DNA of 64,000 bases from positions 682,001 through 746,000 of the forward strand of contig NZ_QPJK01000001.1 of the NCBI RefSeq assembly GCF_003337555.1. Direction: 5' to 3'. Shown here one piece after another: positions 54,695 to 63,815 of this stretch; position 1 is the stretch's first letter; each line of letters opens with the position of its first letter. This DNA comes from Pseudorhodoferax soli (lineage in GTDB: Bacteria > Pseudomonadota > Gammaproteobacteria > Burkholderiales > Burkholderiaceae_C). Under the pieces are notes generated by a model that worked only from the letters and a program-made list of their open reading frames with translations, was not told the DNA's origin and did no database searches. The position numbers and the translations under genes are program-made.

Positions 54695-55789
54695 TCACGC
54701 ACTTGCGGGGATGGGCGCAACCGCCTGGCGCACGTCGCCGCACTGGGCGCGCTGGCGCAGCGCATGCTCCATCACGACGAGGGCCAGCAGCGCCTCGACG
54801 ATGGGCGTGGCGCGGATGCCCACGCAGGGGTCGTGCCGGCCCTTGGTCACCACCTCCACACTCTGGCCGGTGGTGTCGATGGACTCGCGCGGCGTGATGA
54901 TGGAACTGGTGGGCTTGACCGCGATGGACACGTCCAGGTCCTGGCCGGTGCTGATGCCGCCCAGTACGCCACCGGCGTTGTTGGACAGGAAGCCCTGCGG
55001 CGACAGCGAGTCGCCGTGCGTGCTGCCGCGCTGCGCCACGCTGGCGAAGCCGGCGCCGATCTCCACACCCTTGACGGCGTTCAGGCCCATCATGGCGAAC
55101 GCGATGTCGGCGTCGAGCTTGTCGAACAGCGGTTCGCCCAGGCCCACGGGCATGCCGCTGGCCGTCACACGCACACGCGCGCCACAGGAGTCGCCGGCCT
55201 TGCGCAGCTGGTCCATGTAGGTTTCCAGGTGCGACACATCGGCGATGGGTGCGAAGAAGGGGTTGTTCGGCACGTGGTCCCAGCTCTCGAACGGGATCGC
55301 GACCTCGCCCACCTGCGTCATGCAGCCGCGGAACTGCACGCCGTAGCGCTCACGCAGCCACTTCCTGGCGACGGCGCCGGCCGCCACCGTCGGCGCCGTG
55401 AGCCGGGCCGAGGAACGGCCGCCGCCACGCGGGTCGCGGATGCCGAACTTGTGCCAGTAGCTGTAGTCGGCGTGGCCGGGGCGAAAGCTCTGCGCGATCG
55501 CGCTGTAGTCCTTGCTGCGCTGGTCGGTGTTGCGGATCAAGAGCGCGATCGGCGTGCCCGTGGTGCGGCCTTCGTAGACGCCGGACAGTATCTCGACCTG
55601 GTCGGGCTCGGCGCGCTGCGTCACGTGGCGGCTGGTGCCGGGGCGGCGGCGGTCGAGTTCAACCTGGATGTCGGCCTCGGACAGTTCCATGCCGGGGGGG
55701 CAGCCGTCGATCACGCAGCCGATGGCCGGACCGTGCGATTCCCCGAAGTTGGTGACTGCGAAAAGTGTGCCGAAGGTGTTGCCGCTCAT
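54695..55789 (-). CDS. aroC: Chorismate synthase
   Basis: 364 residues. It converts EPSP to chorismate with reduced FMN, the last shared step of aromatic synthesis. The start [20 protein letters not shown], the [14 protein letters not shown] region, [12 protein letters not shown] and the C-terminal [14 protein letters not shown] are the conserved blocks. The ATG at 55789 begins the family sequence. Confidence 0.98.
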   Translation of the reverse strand: MSGNTFGTLFAVTNFGESHGPAIGCVIDGCPPGMELSEADIQVELDRRRPGTSRHVTQRAEPDQVEILSGVYEGRTTGTPIALLIRNTDQRSKDYSAIAQSFRPGHADYSYWHKFGIRDPRGGGRSSARLTAPTVAAGAVARKWLRERYGVQFRGCMTQVGEVAIPFESWDHVPNNPFFAPIADVSHLETYMDQLRKAGDSCGARVRVTASGMPVGLGEPLFDKLDADIAFAMMGLNAVKGVEIGAGFASVAQRGSTHGDSLSPQGFLSNNAGGVLGGISTGQDLDVSIAVKPTSSIITPRESIDTTGQSVEVVTKGRHDPCVGIRATPIVEALLALVVMEHALRQRAQCGDVRQAVAPIPASA

Positions 55790-55881
55790 GGGGCGGATTA
55801 TCGGCCAGCCCTGGGAACGCTTCGTGCTTCGCAGGCAGCACACCCATAGCCGGTGGAACCCCTCACAGCGAAAGGCAAGCC

Positions 55882-56304
55882 ATGTTGGACCGCACGAGCA
55901 CCAAGTTCTCCCACGTCAAGGAGGGCGACACGCAGTACGTCAGCGGCGGACTGCGCGATTTCTTCCTCTACCGCGACCTCGGCATCGCCGAAGCCACGCA
56001 CGGAAAGGTGATCGCGCACCTCGTGAAGGCCAACATGGCACCAGAAACGGGCACCGGCTGGCACCGCCATGAAGCGGACTTCCAGATCGTCATCATGGTC
56101 AAGGGCTGGGCGCGCTTCATGTACGAGGACAAGGAAACCCTGGTCGAGGCCGGCGACGTGGTTCACCAGCGCCCGGGCATCCGCCACTACCTGTTCGACT
56201 ATTCGCCCGACATGGAGTACCTGGAAATCGTCTCGCCGGCCGACTTCAAGTCGGTCGACGTGGAGCCGGTCTGCGACGTGCCGGCGGCCACGCCCTGGAA
56301 GTGA
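55882..56304 (+). CDS. Cupin domain protein
   Basis: 140 residues forming one cupin barrel. Cupin motif 1 is [17 protein letters not shown], with two His and one Glu as possible metal ligands, and motif 2 is [16 protein letters not shown]. Small single-cupin proteins bind metals or small molecules; a specific function cannot be assigned. AAAGG precedes the ATG. It is divergent from aroC. Confidence 0.85.
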   Translation: MLDRTSTKFSHVKEGDTQYVSGGLRDFFLYRDLGIAEATHGKVIAHLVKANMAPETGTGWHRHEADFQIVIMVKGWARFMYEDKETLVEAGDVVHQRPGIRHYLFDYSPDMEYLEIVSPADFKSVDVEPVCDVPAATPWK

Positions 56305-56331
56305 GCAAGGCGGCGGCCGCGGCCGCCGCCG

Positions 56332-56991
56332 TCAGAACTCCGCGTCGAGTTCGTCGATCTCGTCGGGCTCCTTGCGGGCCTCGGCGATCCACTCCTTGAG
56401 CGCGGGCAAGGCCATCATCTGCTTGCAGTAGTCGACGCAGGCCGGCGGCAGCGGCACGTCGTAGGTCAGAAAGCGCGTGACCACCGGCGCGTACATCGCG
56501 TCGGCGATGCAGGGCTTGTCGCCGAACAGGTAGGGGCCGCCATAAGTTTCCAGGCACTCCGTCCAGATCTCCAGGATGCGGTCCACGTCGGCCTGCGCGC
56601 GCGACCAGATCTTGAAGCCCGGAAAGTGCGCCTTGATGTTCATGGGCAGCGAGGAACGCAGCGCCGAGAAGCCCGAATGCATCTCGCCGCAGATGGCACG
56701 GCAGTGCGCGCGCGCGGCCTGGTCGGCCGGCAGCAGGCCCGCCTTGGGCTTGAGCTCGTTCAGGTACTCGCCGATGGCCAGCGTGTCCCACACCTGCACC
56801 TTGCCGTTCTGCAATGCAGGCACACGCATGGAGGACGACAGCAGCAACATCTCCGCTTTCATGGCCGGATCGTCGGGCGAGACCACGTTCTCGTTGAACT
56901 CCAGCCCCGCCAGCCGGGCCATGAGCCAGCCGCGCAAGGCCCAGGCTCCGTAGTTCTTGCTGCTGATCGTCAATACCGCCTTGGTCGCCAT
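56332..56991 (-). CDS. Glutathione S-transferase family protein
   Basis: 219 residues. An N-terminal thioredoxin-like domain (VLTISSKNYGAWALRGWLMA, MRVPALQNGKVQVWDTLAIG with the cis-proline and the Ser/Thr-like glutathione contact) is followed by a helical C domain (FGDKPCIADAMYAPVVTRFL, the N-capping/hydrophobic staple region). Likely a detoxifying or maintenance GST. GGAGG seven bases before the ATG at 56991 fixes the start, though the frame is open upstream. Confidence 0.9.
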   Translation of the reverse strand: MATKAVLTISSKNYGAWALRGWLMARLAGLEFNENVVSPDDPAMKAEMLLLSSSMRVPALQNGKVQVWDTLAIGEYLNELKPKAGLLPADQAARAHCRAICGEMHSGFSALRSSLPMNIKAHFPGFKIWSRAQADVDRILEIWTECLETYGGPYLFGDKPCIADAMYAPVVTRFLTYDVPLPPACVDYCKQMMALPALKEWIAEARKEPDEIDELDAEF

Positions 56992-57128
56992 GGGATCGCC
57001 TCCAGTGTCGGCATGTTCAGCAAACGCTGTGCCAGACATGTGACAGCGCGGGCGATCGCGCCGCCGCCGCCGCATGGCCCGCAACTTGCCTGCCTGGCTA
57101 CAAACCCATCGACTCCAAGAGACGCCGC

Positions 57129-58346
57129 ATGCTGTACCAGGCCTACCAGCTCCAATCCGACCTTCTGTCGCCGATGCGCATGCTGGCCCAAGCGCTGGGA
57201 AATTCGCTGTGGTTCGAGGACACCGACCGCAGCCCGCTGCGCGCGTGGTCCGCTGCCGGCACCGTCTTCTCGCGCATGCGGCTCACGCACAGCCGGCCGG
57301 CCTACGGCATCGACCAGGCCATCGTCGAAGGCGTGGCCGTGCCCGTCACGGAAGAGATCACGCTCAAGAAACCGTTCGGCAGCCTGCTGCACTTCAAGCG
57401 CGCACTGCAGCCGCACACGCCGGCCCAGCCGCGCATGCTGCTGGTGGCACCGCTGTCCGGCCACTTCGCCACGCTGTTGCGCGACACCGCGCGCACGCTG
57501 CTGCGCGACCACGACGTCTACATCACCGACTGGCACAACGCGCGCGACGTGGGCCTGAAGCACGGCGCCTTCGGCCTGGACGACTACATCGCCTACATGA
57601 TCGAGTTCATCGCCACGCTGGGCCCGGGCACCCACGTGATGGCGGTCTGCCAGCCCTGCGTGGCCGCGCTGGCGGCCACGGCCATCATGGCCGAGGACGA
57701 CCACCCCGCCCAGCCCGCCAGCCTGACGCTGATGGCCGGCCCGGTGGACTGCCGCGTGAACCCCAGCGGCGTGAACACGTTGGCCACCAGCAAGCCCATC
57801 GAATGGTTCGAGCAGAACCTGATCAGCCACGTGCCGTTGCCGCATGCCGGTTTCATGCGCCGCGTGTACCCGGGCTTCGTGCAGCTCACCGCCTTCATGA
57901 GCATGAACCTGGAGCGCCACAAGCAGCAGTACAAGGACATGTACAAGTACCTGCTCGAAGGCGAGATCGAGAAGGCCGAGACCATCCGCCTGTTCTACGA
58001 CGAATACCTCGCCGTCAACGACCTGCCGGCGGAGTTCTACCTGGAGACAGTGGAGAAGGTCTTCCAGACCTACGACCTGCCCCTGGGCAAGCTGACCTAC
58101 CGCGGCCGCAAGGTTGATCCGAAGGCCATCCGCCGCACCGCGCTGATGACGGTGGAAGGCGAGCGCGACGACATCTGCTCGGTCGGCCAGACCCTGGCCG
58201 CGCAGGACATGTGTTCCAACGTGCGGCCCTACCGCAAGACCCACCACGTGCAGACCGGCGTGGGCCACTACGGCGTGTTCAGCGGCAGGCGCTGGAACCA
58301 GGAGATCTACCCGCGCGTGCGGGACATGGTCTACGCCCTCGCTTGA
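57129..58346 (+). CDS. phaZ: Intracellular polyhydroxyalkanoate depolymerase
   Basis: 405 residues. The start MLYQAYQLQSDLLSPMRMLA and the VMAVCQPCVAALAATAIM segment, with cysteine rather than serine as nucleophile, are those of PhaZ1 of Ralstonia-type bacteria; the late GERDDICSVGQT and GVGHYGVFSGRRW carry the Asp and His. It mobilises native PHB granules. No signal peptide, as expected for an intracellular enzyme. Divergent from the GST gene. Confidence 0.95.
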   Translation: MLYQAYQLQSDLLSPMRMLAQALGNSLWFEDTDRSPLRAWSAAGTVFSRMRLTHSRPAYGIDQAIVEGVAVPVTEEITLKKPFGSLLHFKRALQPHTPAQPRMLLVAPLSGHFATLLRDTARTLLRDHDVYITDWHNARDVGLKHGAFGLDDYIAYMIEFIATLGPGTHVMAVCQPCVAALAATAIMAEDDHPAQPASLTLMAGPVDCRVNPSGVNTLATSKPIEWFEQNLISHVPLPHAGFMRRVYPGFVQLTAFMSMNLERHKQQYKDMYKYLLEGEIEKAETIRLFYDEYLAVNDLPAEFYLETVEKVFQTYDLPLGKLTYRGRKVDPKAIRRTALMTVEGERDDICSVGQTLAAQDMCSNVRPYRKTHHVQTGVGHYGVFSGRRWNQEIYPRVRDMVYALA

Positions 58347-58376
58347 GCGTTGCGGCGCTTCACGCCGCCACCGCGC

Positions 58377-58835
58377 TCAGCCCCTGTTGTCTTCTTCCTC
58401 GCCGCCCGGCCAGTCGCGGATGTAGGCCTTGAGCATCTTGTTCTCGAAGTTCTGGCTGTCCACCACGGCCTTGGCCACGTCGTAGAAGCTGATCACGCCC
58501 ATCAGCATGCGCTTGTCCATCACGGGCATGTAGCGCGCGTGGCGCTCCAGCATCATGCGGCGCACTTCGTCCAGTTCGGTCTCTGCCGTGCAGGTCAGGG
58601 GGGCATCGTCCATGGCGCTGCGCACCAGCGTCTTGCCGAGCGCACCGCCGTTCTTCACGACGGTCTGGATCACCTCGCGGAAGGTCAGCATGCCGACGAG
58701 GTCGCCGTGGTGCATGACGACCAGCGAGCCGATGTCCTTCTCGGACATGATGCTCACGGCACCCGCCAGTTCCTCGTCCGGCGTGACGGTAAAGAGCGTG
58801 TTGCCTTTGACGCGCAGAATGTCGCTGACTTTCAT
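58377..58835 (-). CDS. CBS-domain protein
   Basis: 152 residues made of one pair of CBS domains (VSDILRVKGNTLFTVTPDEE with MSEKDIGSLVVMHHGDLVGM, and MTCTAETELDEVRRMMLERHAR-like repeat with MPVMDKRMLMGVISFYDV). CBS pairs bind adenine nucleotides and sense energy state; as a stand-alone protein its target is unknown. GGAGG precedes the ATG. Convergent with the depolymerase gene. Confidence 0.9.
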   Translation of the reverse strand: MKVSDILRVKGNTLFTVTPDEELAGAVSIMSEKDIGSLVVMHHGDLVGMLTFREVIQTVVKNGGALGKTLVRSAMDDAPLTCTAETELDEVRRMMLERHARYMPVMDKRMLMGVISFYDVAKAVVDSQNFENKMLKAYIRDWPGGEEEDNRG

Positions 58836-58934
58836 GGGGCCTCCTGTAGATCATCCGCGACGCGGAACTGTCAAGGGAATATAGCCCACAATCACCCCGA
58901 AACTGACCCCGTTCCCGCTGGAGGAGACCCTCGC

Positions 58935-60257
58935 ATGCCCGGCTATTCGGACCCCGGCTTCGACACCTTGGCGCTGCATGCCGGCGCATCGCCGGACCCG
59001 GCGACCGGTGCGCGCGCCGTGCCCATCCACCTGTCCACGTCCTTCGTGTTCGAGTCCAGCGACCATGCGGCCGCGCTGTTCAACCTCGAACGCGCCGGCC
59101 ATGTGTACTCGCGCATCAGCAACCCGACCAACGCGGTGCTCGAACAGCGCGTGGCGGCACTCGAAGGCGGCATCGGCGCCATCGCCACCGCGAGCGGCCA
59201 GGCCGCGCTGCACCTGGCAGTGGCCACCCTCATGGGCGCGGGCGGCCACATCGTCGCGAGCACGGCGCTGTATGGCGGCTCGCAGAACCTCTTGCACTAC
59301 ACGATGCGGCGCTTCGGCATCGACACCACGTTCGTGAAGCCGGGCGACATCGACGGCTGGCGCGCGGCGATCCGCCCCGAAACACGCCTGCTCTTCGGCG
59401 AGACCGTGGGCAACCCGGGCCTGGACGTGCTGGACATCCCCACCGTCTCGGCCATCGCGCACGAGGCCGGCGTGCCGCTGCTGGTGGATTCCACGCTGAC
59501 CTCGCCCTGGCTCATCAAGCCCTTCGAGCTCGGCGCCGATCTGGTCTACCACTCGGCCACCAAGTTCCTGTCGGGGCACGGCACGGTGATCGGCGGCGTG
59601 CTGGTCGATGGCGGCAGCTTCGACTGGGCGGCCTCCCATGCCGCCAGCGGCCGCTTCGCCGAACTGGCCCAGGCCTACGACGGCTTCCACAACATGGTGT
59701 TCACCGAGGAGAGCACGGTCGGCGCCTTCTTGCTGCGTGCGCGCCGCGAGGGGCTGCGCGACTTCGGCGCCTGCATGAGCCCGCACACCGCCTGGCTCAT
59801 CTTGCAGGGCATCGAGACGCTGCCGCTGCGCATGGAGCGGCACATGGCCAACACACGCAAGGTGGTCGAGTTCCTGGCCGGCCAGCCTTTCGTCTCGCGC
59901 GTGGGCCATCCGCTGCTGGAGAGCCACCCCAGCCACGCACTGGCCAACAAGCTGCTGCCGCGCGGCGCAGGCTCGGTGTTCAGCTTCGACCTCAAGGGCA
60001 ACCGCGAGCAGGGCAAGAAGTTCATCGAGACGCTCAAGATCTTCAGCCACCTGGCCAACGTGGGCGACTGCCGCTCGCTGGTCATCCACCCGGCCAGCAC
60101 CACGCACTTCCGCATGAGCGACGAGGCGTTGGCGGCCGGAGGCATCGGCCAGGGCACCATCCGGCTCTCGATCGGGCTCGAGGATGCGGACGACCTGATC
60201 GACGATCTCAAGCGCGCCTTGAAGGCGGCGGAAAAGGCGACGGGGGCGGCAGCATGA
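58935..60257 (+). CDS. metY: O-succinyl/acetylhomoserine sulfhydrylase (MetY/MetZ-type)
   Basis: 440 residues, a PLP enzyme of the Cys/Met metabolism family that makes homocysteine from an activated homoserine and sulfide. FDTLALHAGASPDPATGARA opens it; SRISNPTNAVLEQRVAALEG, the PLP-lysine region YHSATKFLSGHGTVIGG and VIHPASTTHFRMS near the C terminus are characteristic. The start ATG at 58935 has a strong GGAGGA site; the frame is open upstream but that part is antisense to the CBS gene. Whether succinyl or acetyl homoserine is used is not clear. Confidence 0.93.
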   Translation: MPGYSDPGFDTLALHAGASPDPATGARAVPIHLSTSFVFESSDHAAALFNLERAGHVYSRISNPTNAVLEQRVAALEGGIGAIATASGQAALHLAVATLMGAGGHIVASTALYGGSQNLLHYTMRRFGIDTTFVKPGDIDGWRAAIRPETRLLFGETVGNPGLDVLDIPTVSAIAHEAGVPLLVDSTLTSPWLIKPFELGADLVYHSATKFLSGHGTVIGGVLVDGGSFDWAASHAASGRFAELAQAYDGFHNMVFTEESTVGAFLLRARREGLRDFGACMSPHTAWLILQGIETLPLRMERHMANTRKVVEFLAGQPFVSRVGHPLLESHPSHALANKLLPRGAGSVFSFDLKGNREQGKKFIETLKIFSHLANVGDCRSLVIHPASTTHFRMSDEALAAGGIGQGTIRLSIGLEDADDLIDDLKRALKAAEKATGAAA

Positions 60258-61072
60258 TCGTCACCGTCAATGGCCACGACACCTACTGCTACACCGGCGG
60301 CAAGCCCTTCGATGCAGCCAAGCCTACCGTCGCCTTCGTCCACGGCGTGCTGAACGACCACAGCGTCTGGATCCTGCAGAGCCGCTACCTCGCCCACCAC
60401 GGCTTCAACGTGCTGGCCGTGGACCTGCCCGGCCATTGCCGCAGCGCGGGCGAGGCGCCTTCCACGGTCGAACAGGCCGCGGACTTCGTCGCCGCGCTGC
60501 TGGACGCAGCCGGCGTGCAGCGTGCCGCGCTGGTCGGCCACAGCTGGGGATCGCTGATCGCACTCGAGGCGGCGGCCCGCCTGGGCGAACGCATCACGCA
60601 GCTGGTGCTGGTCGGCACGGCCTTTCCGATGAAGGTGTCGCAGGCGCTGCTCGACGCATCGCAGAGCGACCCGGAAGCCGCGATGAAGATGGTCAACGTG
60701 TTCTCGCGCTCCACGCTCGCCGCACCGCCCTCTGCGTTGGGCCCGGGCACCTGGGTCTATGGCGCCAGCCTCGCGCTGGGCCGGCGCGTGCTGCGCAGCA
60801 ACCGCGACGCCAACGTCTTTCACCGCGGCTTCCTGGCCTGCGACCGCTACGCCAACGGCGAAGAGGCCATCGCGCAGATCGCCTGCCCGGTGCTGTTCGT
60901 GCTCGGCGCGCAGGACCAGATGACGCCGCCCAAGGCCGCGCAAGGCCTGATCGCCAGGGCCAAGGCCGCCGGCAAGAGCGTGCAGGTGGCGCAGCCGCCC
61001 GTGGGCCACCACCAGATGACTGAAACGCCGGACGACACGCTGTTCGCGATCCGCGACTTCCTGGTCCGTTGA
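60254..61072 (+). CDS. Alpha/beta hydrolase
   Basis: 272 residues with the fold's markers: oxyanion region VAFVHGVLNDHSVW, nucleophile serine in LVGHSWGSLIALE, the acid in FVLGAQDQMTPP and the histidine in VGHHQMTE. Substrate unknown. It overlaps metY by four bases (ATGA) and the next gene by one (TGATG), so it belongs to the metY operon. Confidence 0.88.
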   Translation: MIVTVNGHDTYCYTGGKPFDAAKPTVAFVHGVLNDHSVWILQSRYLAHHGFNVLAVDLPGHCRSAGEAPSTVEQAADFVAALLDAAGVQRAALVGHSWGSLIALEAAARLGERITQLVLVGTAFPMKVSQALLDASQSDPEAAMKMVNVFSRSTLAAPPSALGPGTWVYGASLALGRRVLRSNRDANVFHRGFLACDRYANGEEAIAQIACPVLFVLGAQDQMTPPKAAQGLIARAKAAGKSVQVAQPPVGHHQMTETPDDTLFAIRDFLVR

Positions 61073-63435
61073 TGCCGGGCCTGCAGCGCTTCTGGCAGGC
61101 GGTCGCGCTGCTGGCGGCGGCACTGACCGGCTTCGGCCTCATCCTCTGGCTGGCCGCCAACTGGGACGACTTCGGCCGCATGGGCCGCTTTGCGGTGCTG
61201 CAGGGCGCGCTGGCCATCGCCGTCCTCGCCGCCGCCGCGCGGCCAGCCCTGCGCCTGCCCGGTGCCTTGGCAGCGCTGCTCGCCACGGGCGCGCTGTTCG
61301 CCTACTTCGGCCAGACCTACCAGACCGGCGCCGATCCCTGGCAACTCTTCGCGTTGTGGGCGGTGCTGGCCCTGCCGCTGGCGCTGGCCGCGCGCAGCGA
61401 CGTGCTGTGGCTGCCCTGGTGCCTGGTGGCCATGGCAGCGGTCTCGCTGTGGGCGCAGGCGCACGCGGGCCACACCTGGGACGTGCGTCCGCAGGATCTG
61501 CCGGTGCATGCCGGCGCCGCTGCGCTGGCCGCGTTGGTGGTGGCACTGCTTGCGCCGTGGGCGCGCCGCTTCACGGGCGCCGGGCCACTGGCGTTCCGGC
61601 TGGCCACGGCGCTGTTCGCGCTGCTGCTGACACTGACCGCGCTGGGCGGCCTGCTCCGCGACGACCCGGCACCGCAGTTCACATGCGGCCTGCTGCTGGT
61701 CGCGCTGGCCGCAGTCGGCTTCGCGAGCCGCCGCGGTTTCGACCTGTTCGCGCTCAGCGCGGCCACGCTGGCGCTGGACACCTTGCTCGTCGCCGGCGCG
61801 GCGCGCTGGCTGCTCGATGGCGACATCGACGCCATCGGCCATCTCCTGCTGCTGGGCCTGGCCGCCGCGGCGCTGCTGGCGCTGTCGGTGCGCTGCGTGC
61901 AATGGCGGGCAAAGGCCTGCGGCGCCTGGGCCGCCGGCGGGGCCATGCCCACGCCCGGCGACCGGCCCGGGCCCGTGGTGCTGCTGACCGCGCTGGGCGC
62001 GTGGCTGGCCACTCTGCCGCTGCTGGGCGCAGTGGCGCTGGTGCTGGGCGACTGGGTGCACGCCGGCGCGGGCCCCTACGCCGTCGGCGCGCTGCTGCTG
62101 GCGCTGGCCGGCATGTTGCTGCGCCGGCCCCATCTGTCCGTGTTCGTCGAACAGCTGGCGTTGCCGCTGCTGCTGGCCGGCCTGGGCACGCTGGGCTACG
62201 GCCTGGCGCGCGACCTGCCACTGCAGCTGGCAGCCGGCCTGCTGGTCTTGCTGCTGCTCGCGCTGGCCTGGCTGGCCAACACACGGCAGCGCTGGCTGCA
62301 GGAGCTGCTGGGCGCCGCCGCAGCCGGTGCCGCGGTGCTGGCGCTGCACGGCGAGAACGACTGGCAGGACGGCAGCCTGCTGTGGCTGGCCTTGCACGGT
62401 GTCCTGCTGGCGGGGCTGGCCGGCCTGCGGCGACCGTCCCTGGCCGCCACGGCCACGGGATGGCTGGTGCTGGTGCTGGTCGGTCTCGCCAGCGCATCGG
62501 GCATGGCCCTCCTGGTCGGCGCCATGCCCGGCCCCACGGAAGCGTTCGCCGGCAGCGGCGGCATCGTGCTGCCCAGCTCCTGGACAGCGGCCGCCTCGGT
62601 GCTGCTGGCGCTGGCCGCCGGCGCCGCGGCCGCGCGCCGCTGGCCGGCCCTGCGCCGGCCCGGCTGCGCCGCCGTGGGGCTGGTCGCCGCGGTGCTGTGC
62701 GCCTTCCTGCCGATGCTGGGTGCCATCCTGCTGGTCGCCGTACTGGCGGCAGCGGGCGGGCGCCGCCCGCTGGCGCTGTGCGGCGCACTGGCTGCGGCCT
62801 GGGCGGTGGGCAGCTTCTACTACACGCTGGCCTGGCCGCTGGCCCACAAGGCGGTGCTGATGGTGGCCTGCGGCGCAGCCCTGGCCGCGCTGGCCTGGCG
62901 CGCCGCGGGCCTGGCGTCCGACGCCCCGACGCAAGCCCCGGCGCCACGCACGGCCGCCCTGCTGGCACTGAGTGGACTGGCCGCGCTGCTGGTCGCCAAC
63001 GGTGGCATCTGGCGCAACGAGCGGCTGATCGCGCAGGGCCAGCCGGTCTTCGTCGCGCTGGCTCCGGTCGATCCGCGCTCGCTGATGCAGGGCGACTACA
63101 TGCGGCTGCGGTTCCAGTTGCCGCCCGACCCCGACGAGCGGCTGGCGCTGCCGCAATCCGGCGCGCGGCCGCAGGCGGTCGCGCGGGTCGATGCGCGTGG
63201 CGTGGCCGAACTGCTGCGCGTTGCCGCGCCGGGCCAGCCGCTGGCTGCCGGCGAATTCGCGATCGCGCTGGTGCCCAAGGACGGCGACTGGACGCTCGTC
63301 ACCGACGCCTGGTTCTTCCGCGAGGGCGAGGCCGAGCGCTTCGCACAGGCCCGCTACGGCGAGTTCCGCGTTGCGCCGGACGGCAGCGCGCTGCTGGTGG
63401 GGCTGGCGAACGCCGACCTGCAAGCGTTACGATGA
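61072..63435 (+). CDS. Large membrane protein: DUF2157-like, DUF4401-like and GDYXXLXY domains fused
   Basis: 787 residues, very hydrophobic, with about 20 predicted membrane segments through residue 650. The N-terminal part (ILWLAANWDDFGRMGRFAVL, FGQTYQTGADPWQLF) is DUF2157-like; the middle resembles DUF4401; the C-terminal soluble part (about 650-787) has the signature LMQGDYMRLRF of GDYXXLXY proteins. In other bacteria these are two or three neighbouring genes. Function unknown. Starts by a one-base overlap with the hydrolase stop. Confidence 0.8.
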   Translation: MPGLQRFWQAVALLAAALTGFGLILWLAANWDDFGRMGRFAVLQGALAIAVLAAAARPALRLPGALAALLATGALFAYFGQTYQTGADPWQLFALWAVLALPLALAARSDVLWLPWCLVAMAAVSLWAQAHAGHTWDVRPQDLPVHAGAAALAALVVALLAPWARRFTGAGPLAFRLATALFALLLTLTALGGLLRDDPAPQFTCGLLLVALAAVGFASRRGFDLFALSAATLALDTLLVAGAARWLLDGDIDAIGHLLLLGLAAAALLALSVRCVQWRAKACGAWAAGGAMPTPGDRPGPVVLLTALGAWLATLPLLGAVALVLGDWVHAGAGPYAVGALLLALAGMLLRRPHLSVFVEQLALPLLLAGLGTLGYGLARDLPLQLAAGLLVLLLLALAWLANTRQRWLQELLGAAAAGAAVLALHGENDWQDGSLLWLALHGVLLAGLAGLRRPSLAATATGWLVLVLVGLASASGMALLVGAMPGPTEAFAGSGGIVLPSSWTAAASVLLALAAGAAAARRWPALRRPGCAAVGLVAAVLCAFLPMLGAILLVAVLAAAGGRRPLALCGALAAAWAVGSFYYTLAWPLAHKAVLMVACGAALAALAWRAAGLASDAPTQAPAPRTAALLALSGLAALLVANGGIWRNERLIAQGQPVFVALAPVDPRSLMQGDYMRLRFQLPPDPDERLALPQSGARPQAVARVDARGVAELLRVAAPGQPLAAGEFAIALVPKDGDWTLVTDAWFFREGEAERFAQARYGEFRVAPDGSALLVGLANADLQALR

Positions 63436-63472
63436 ATCCGAGCCCTGCGATGACAGGGCCAGGAGACAACGC

Positions 63473-63808
63473 ATGAGCATGCTTCCATCGGAGGCGCCCG
63501 TCGATCCGCGCGGCTTCAAGAGCTTCGCCGAGTTCTACCCGTTCTACCTGTCCGAACACCGCGACCGCACCTGCCGGCGGCTGCACTTCGCCGGCAGCAC
63601 GCTGGGGCTGGCCTGCCTGGCCGTGCTGCTGCTCACGGGCCAGTGGCGCTGGCTCTTCATCGGCCTGGCCTGCGGCTACCTGTTCGCCTGGATCGGCCAT
63701 TTCGGCTACGAGAAGAACAAGCCCGCCAGCTTCAAGCGCCCGCTCTACAGCTTCCTAGGCGACTGGGCCATGTACCGCGACATCTGGCTCGGCAGGATCA
63801 AGCTCTGA
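63473..63808 (+). CDS. DUF962 (Mpo1-like) membrane protein
   Basis: 111 residues. FAEFYPFYLSEHRDRTCRRL with LHFAGS, GLACGYLFAWIGHFGYEKN and KRPLYSFLGDWAMYRDIW are the DUF962/Mpo1 pattern; the yeast Mpo1 is an iron-dependent alpha-oxygenase of 2-hydroxy fatty acids, and bacterial roles are unproven. Two hydrophobic segments. AGGAG is seven bases before the ATG. Confidence 0.9.
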   Translation: MSMLPSEAPVDPRGFKSFAEFYPFYLSEHRDRTCRRLHFAGSTLGLACLAVLLLTGQWRWLFIGLACGYLFAWIGHFGYEKNKPASFKRPLYSFLGDWAMYRDIWLGRIKL

Positions 63809-63815
63809 GCACGCG

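Noticed and set aside
60847-63423. Very long minus-strand open frame antisense to the DUF2157-like gene
   Set aside because: It is Gln/Arg/Gly/Ala-rich low-complexity translation with no domain character; such frames arise from GC-biased codon positions opposite a real gene. Several similar antisense frames, for example opposite metY and the M48 protease, were rejected for the same reason.
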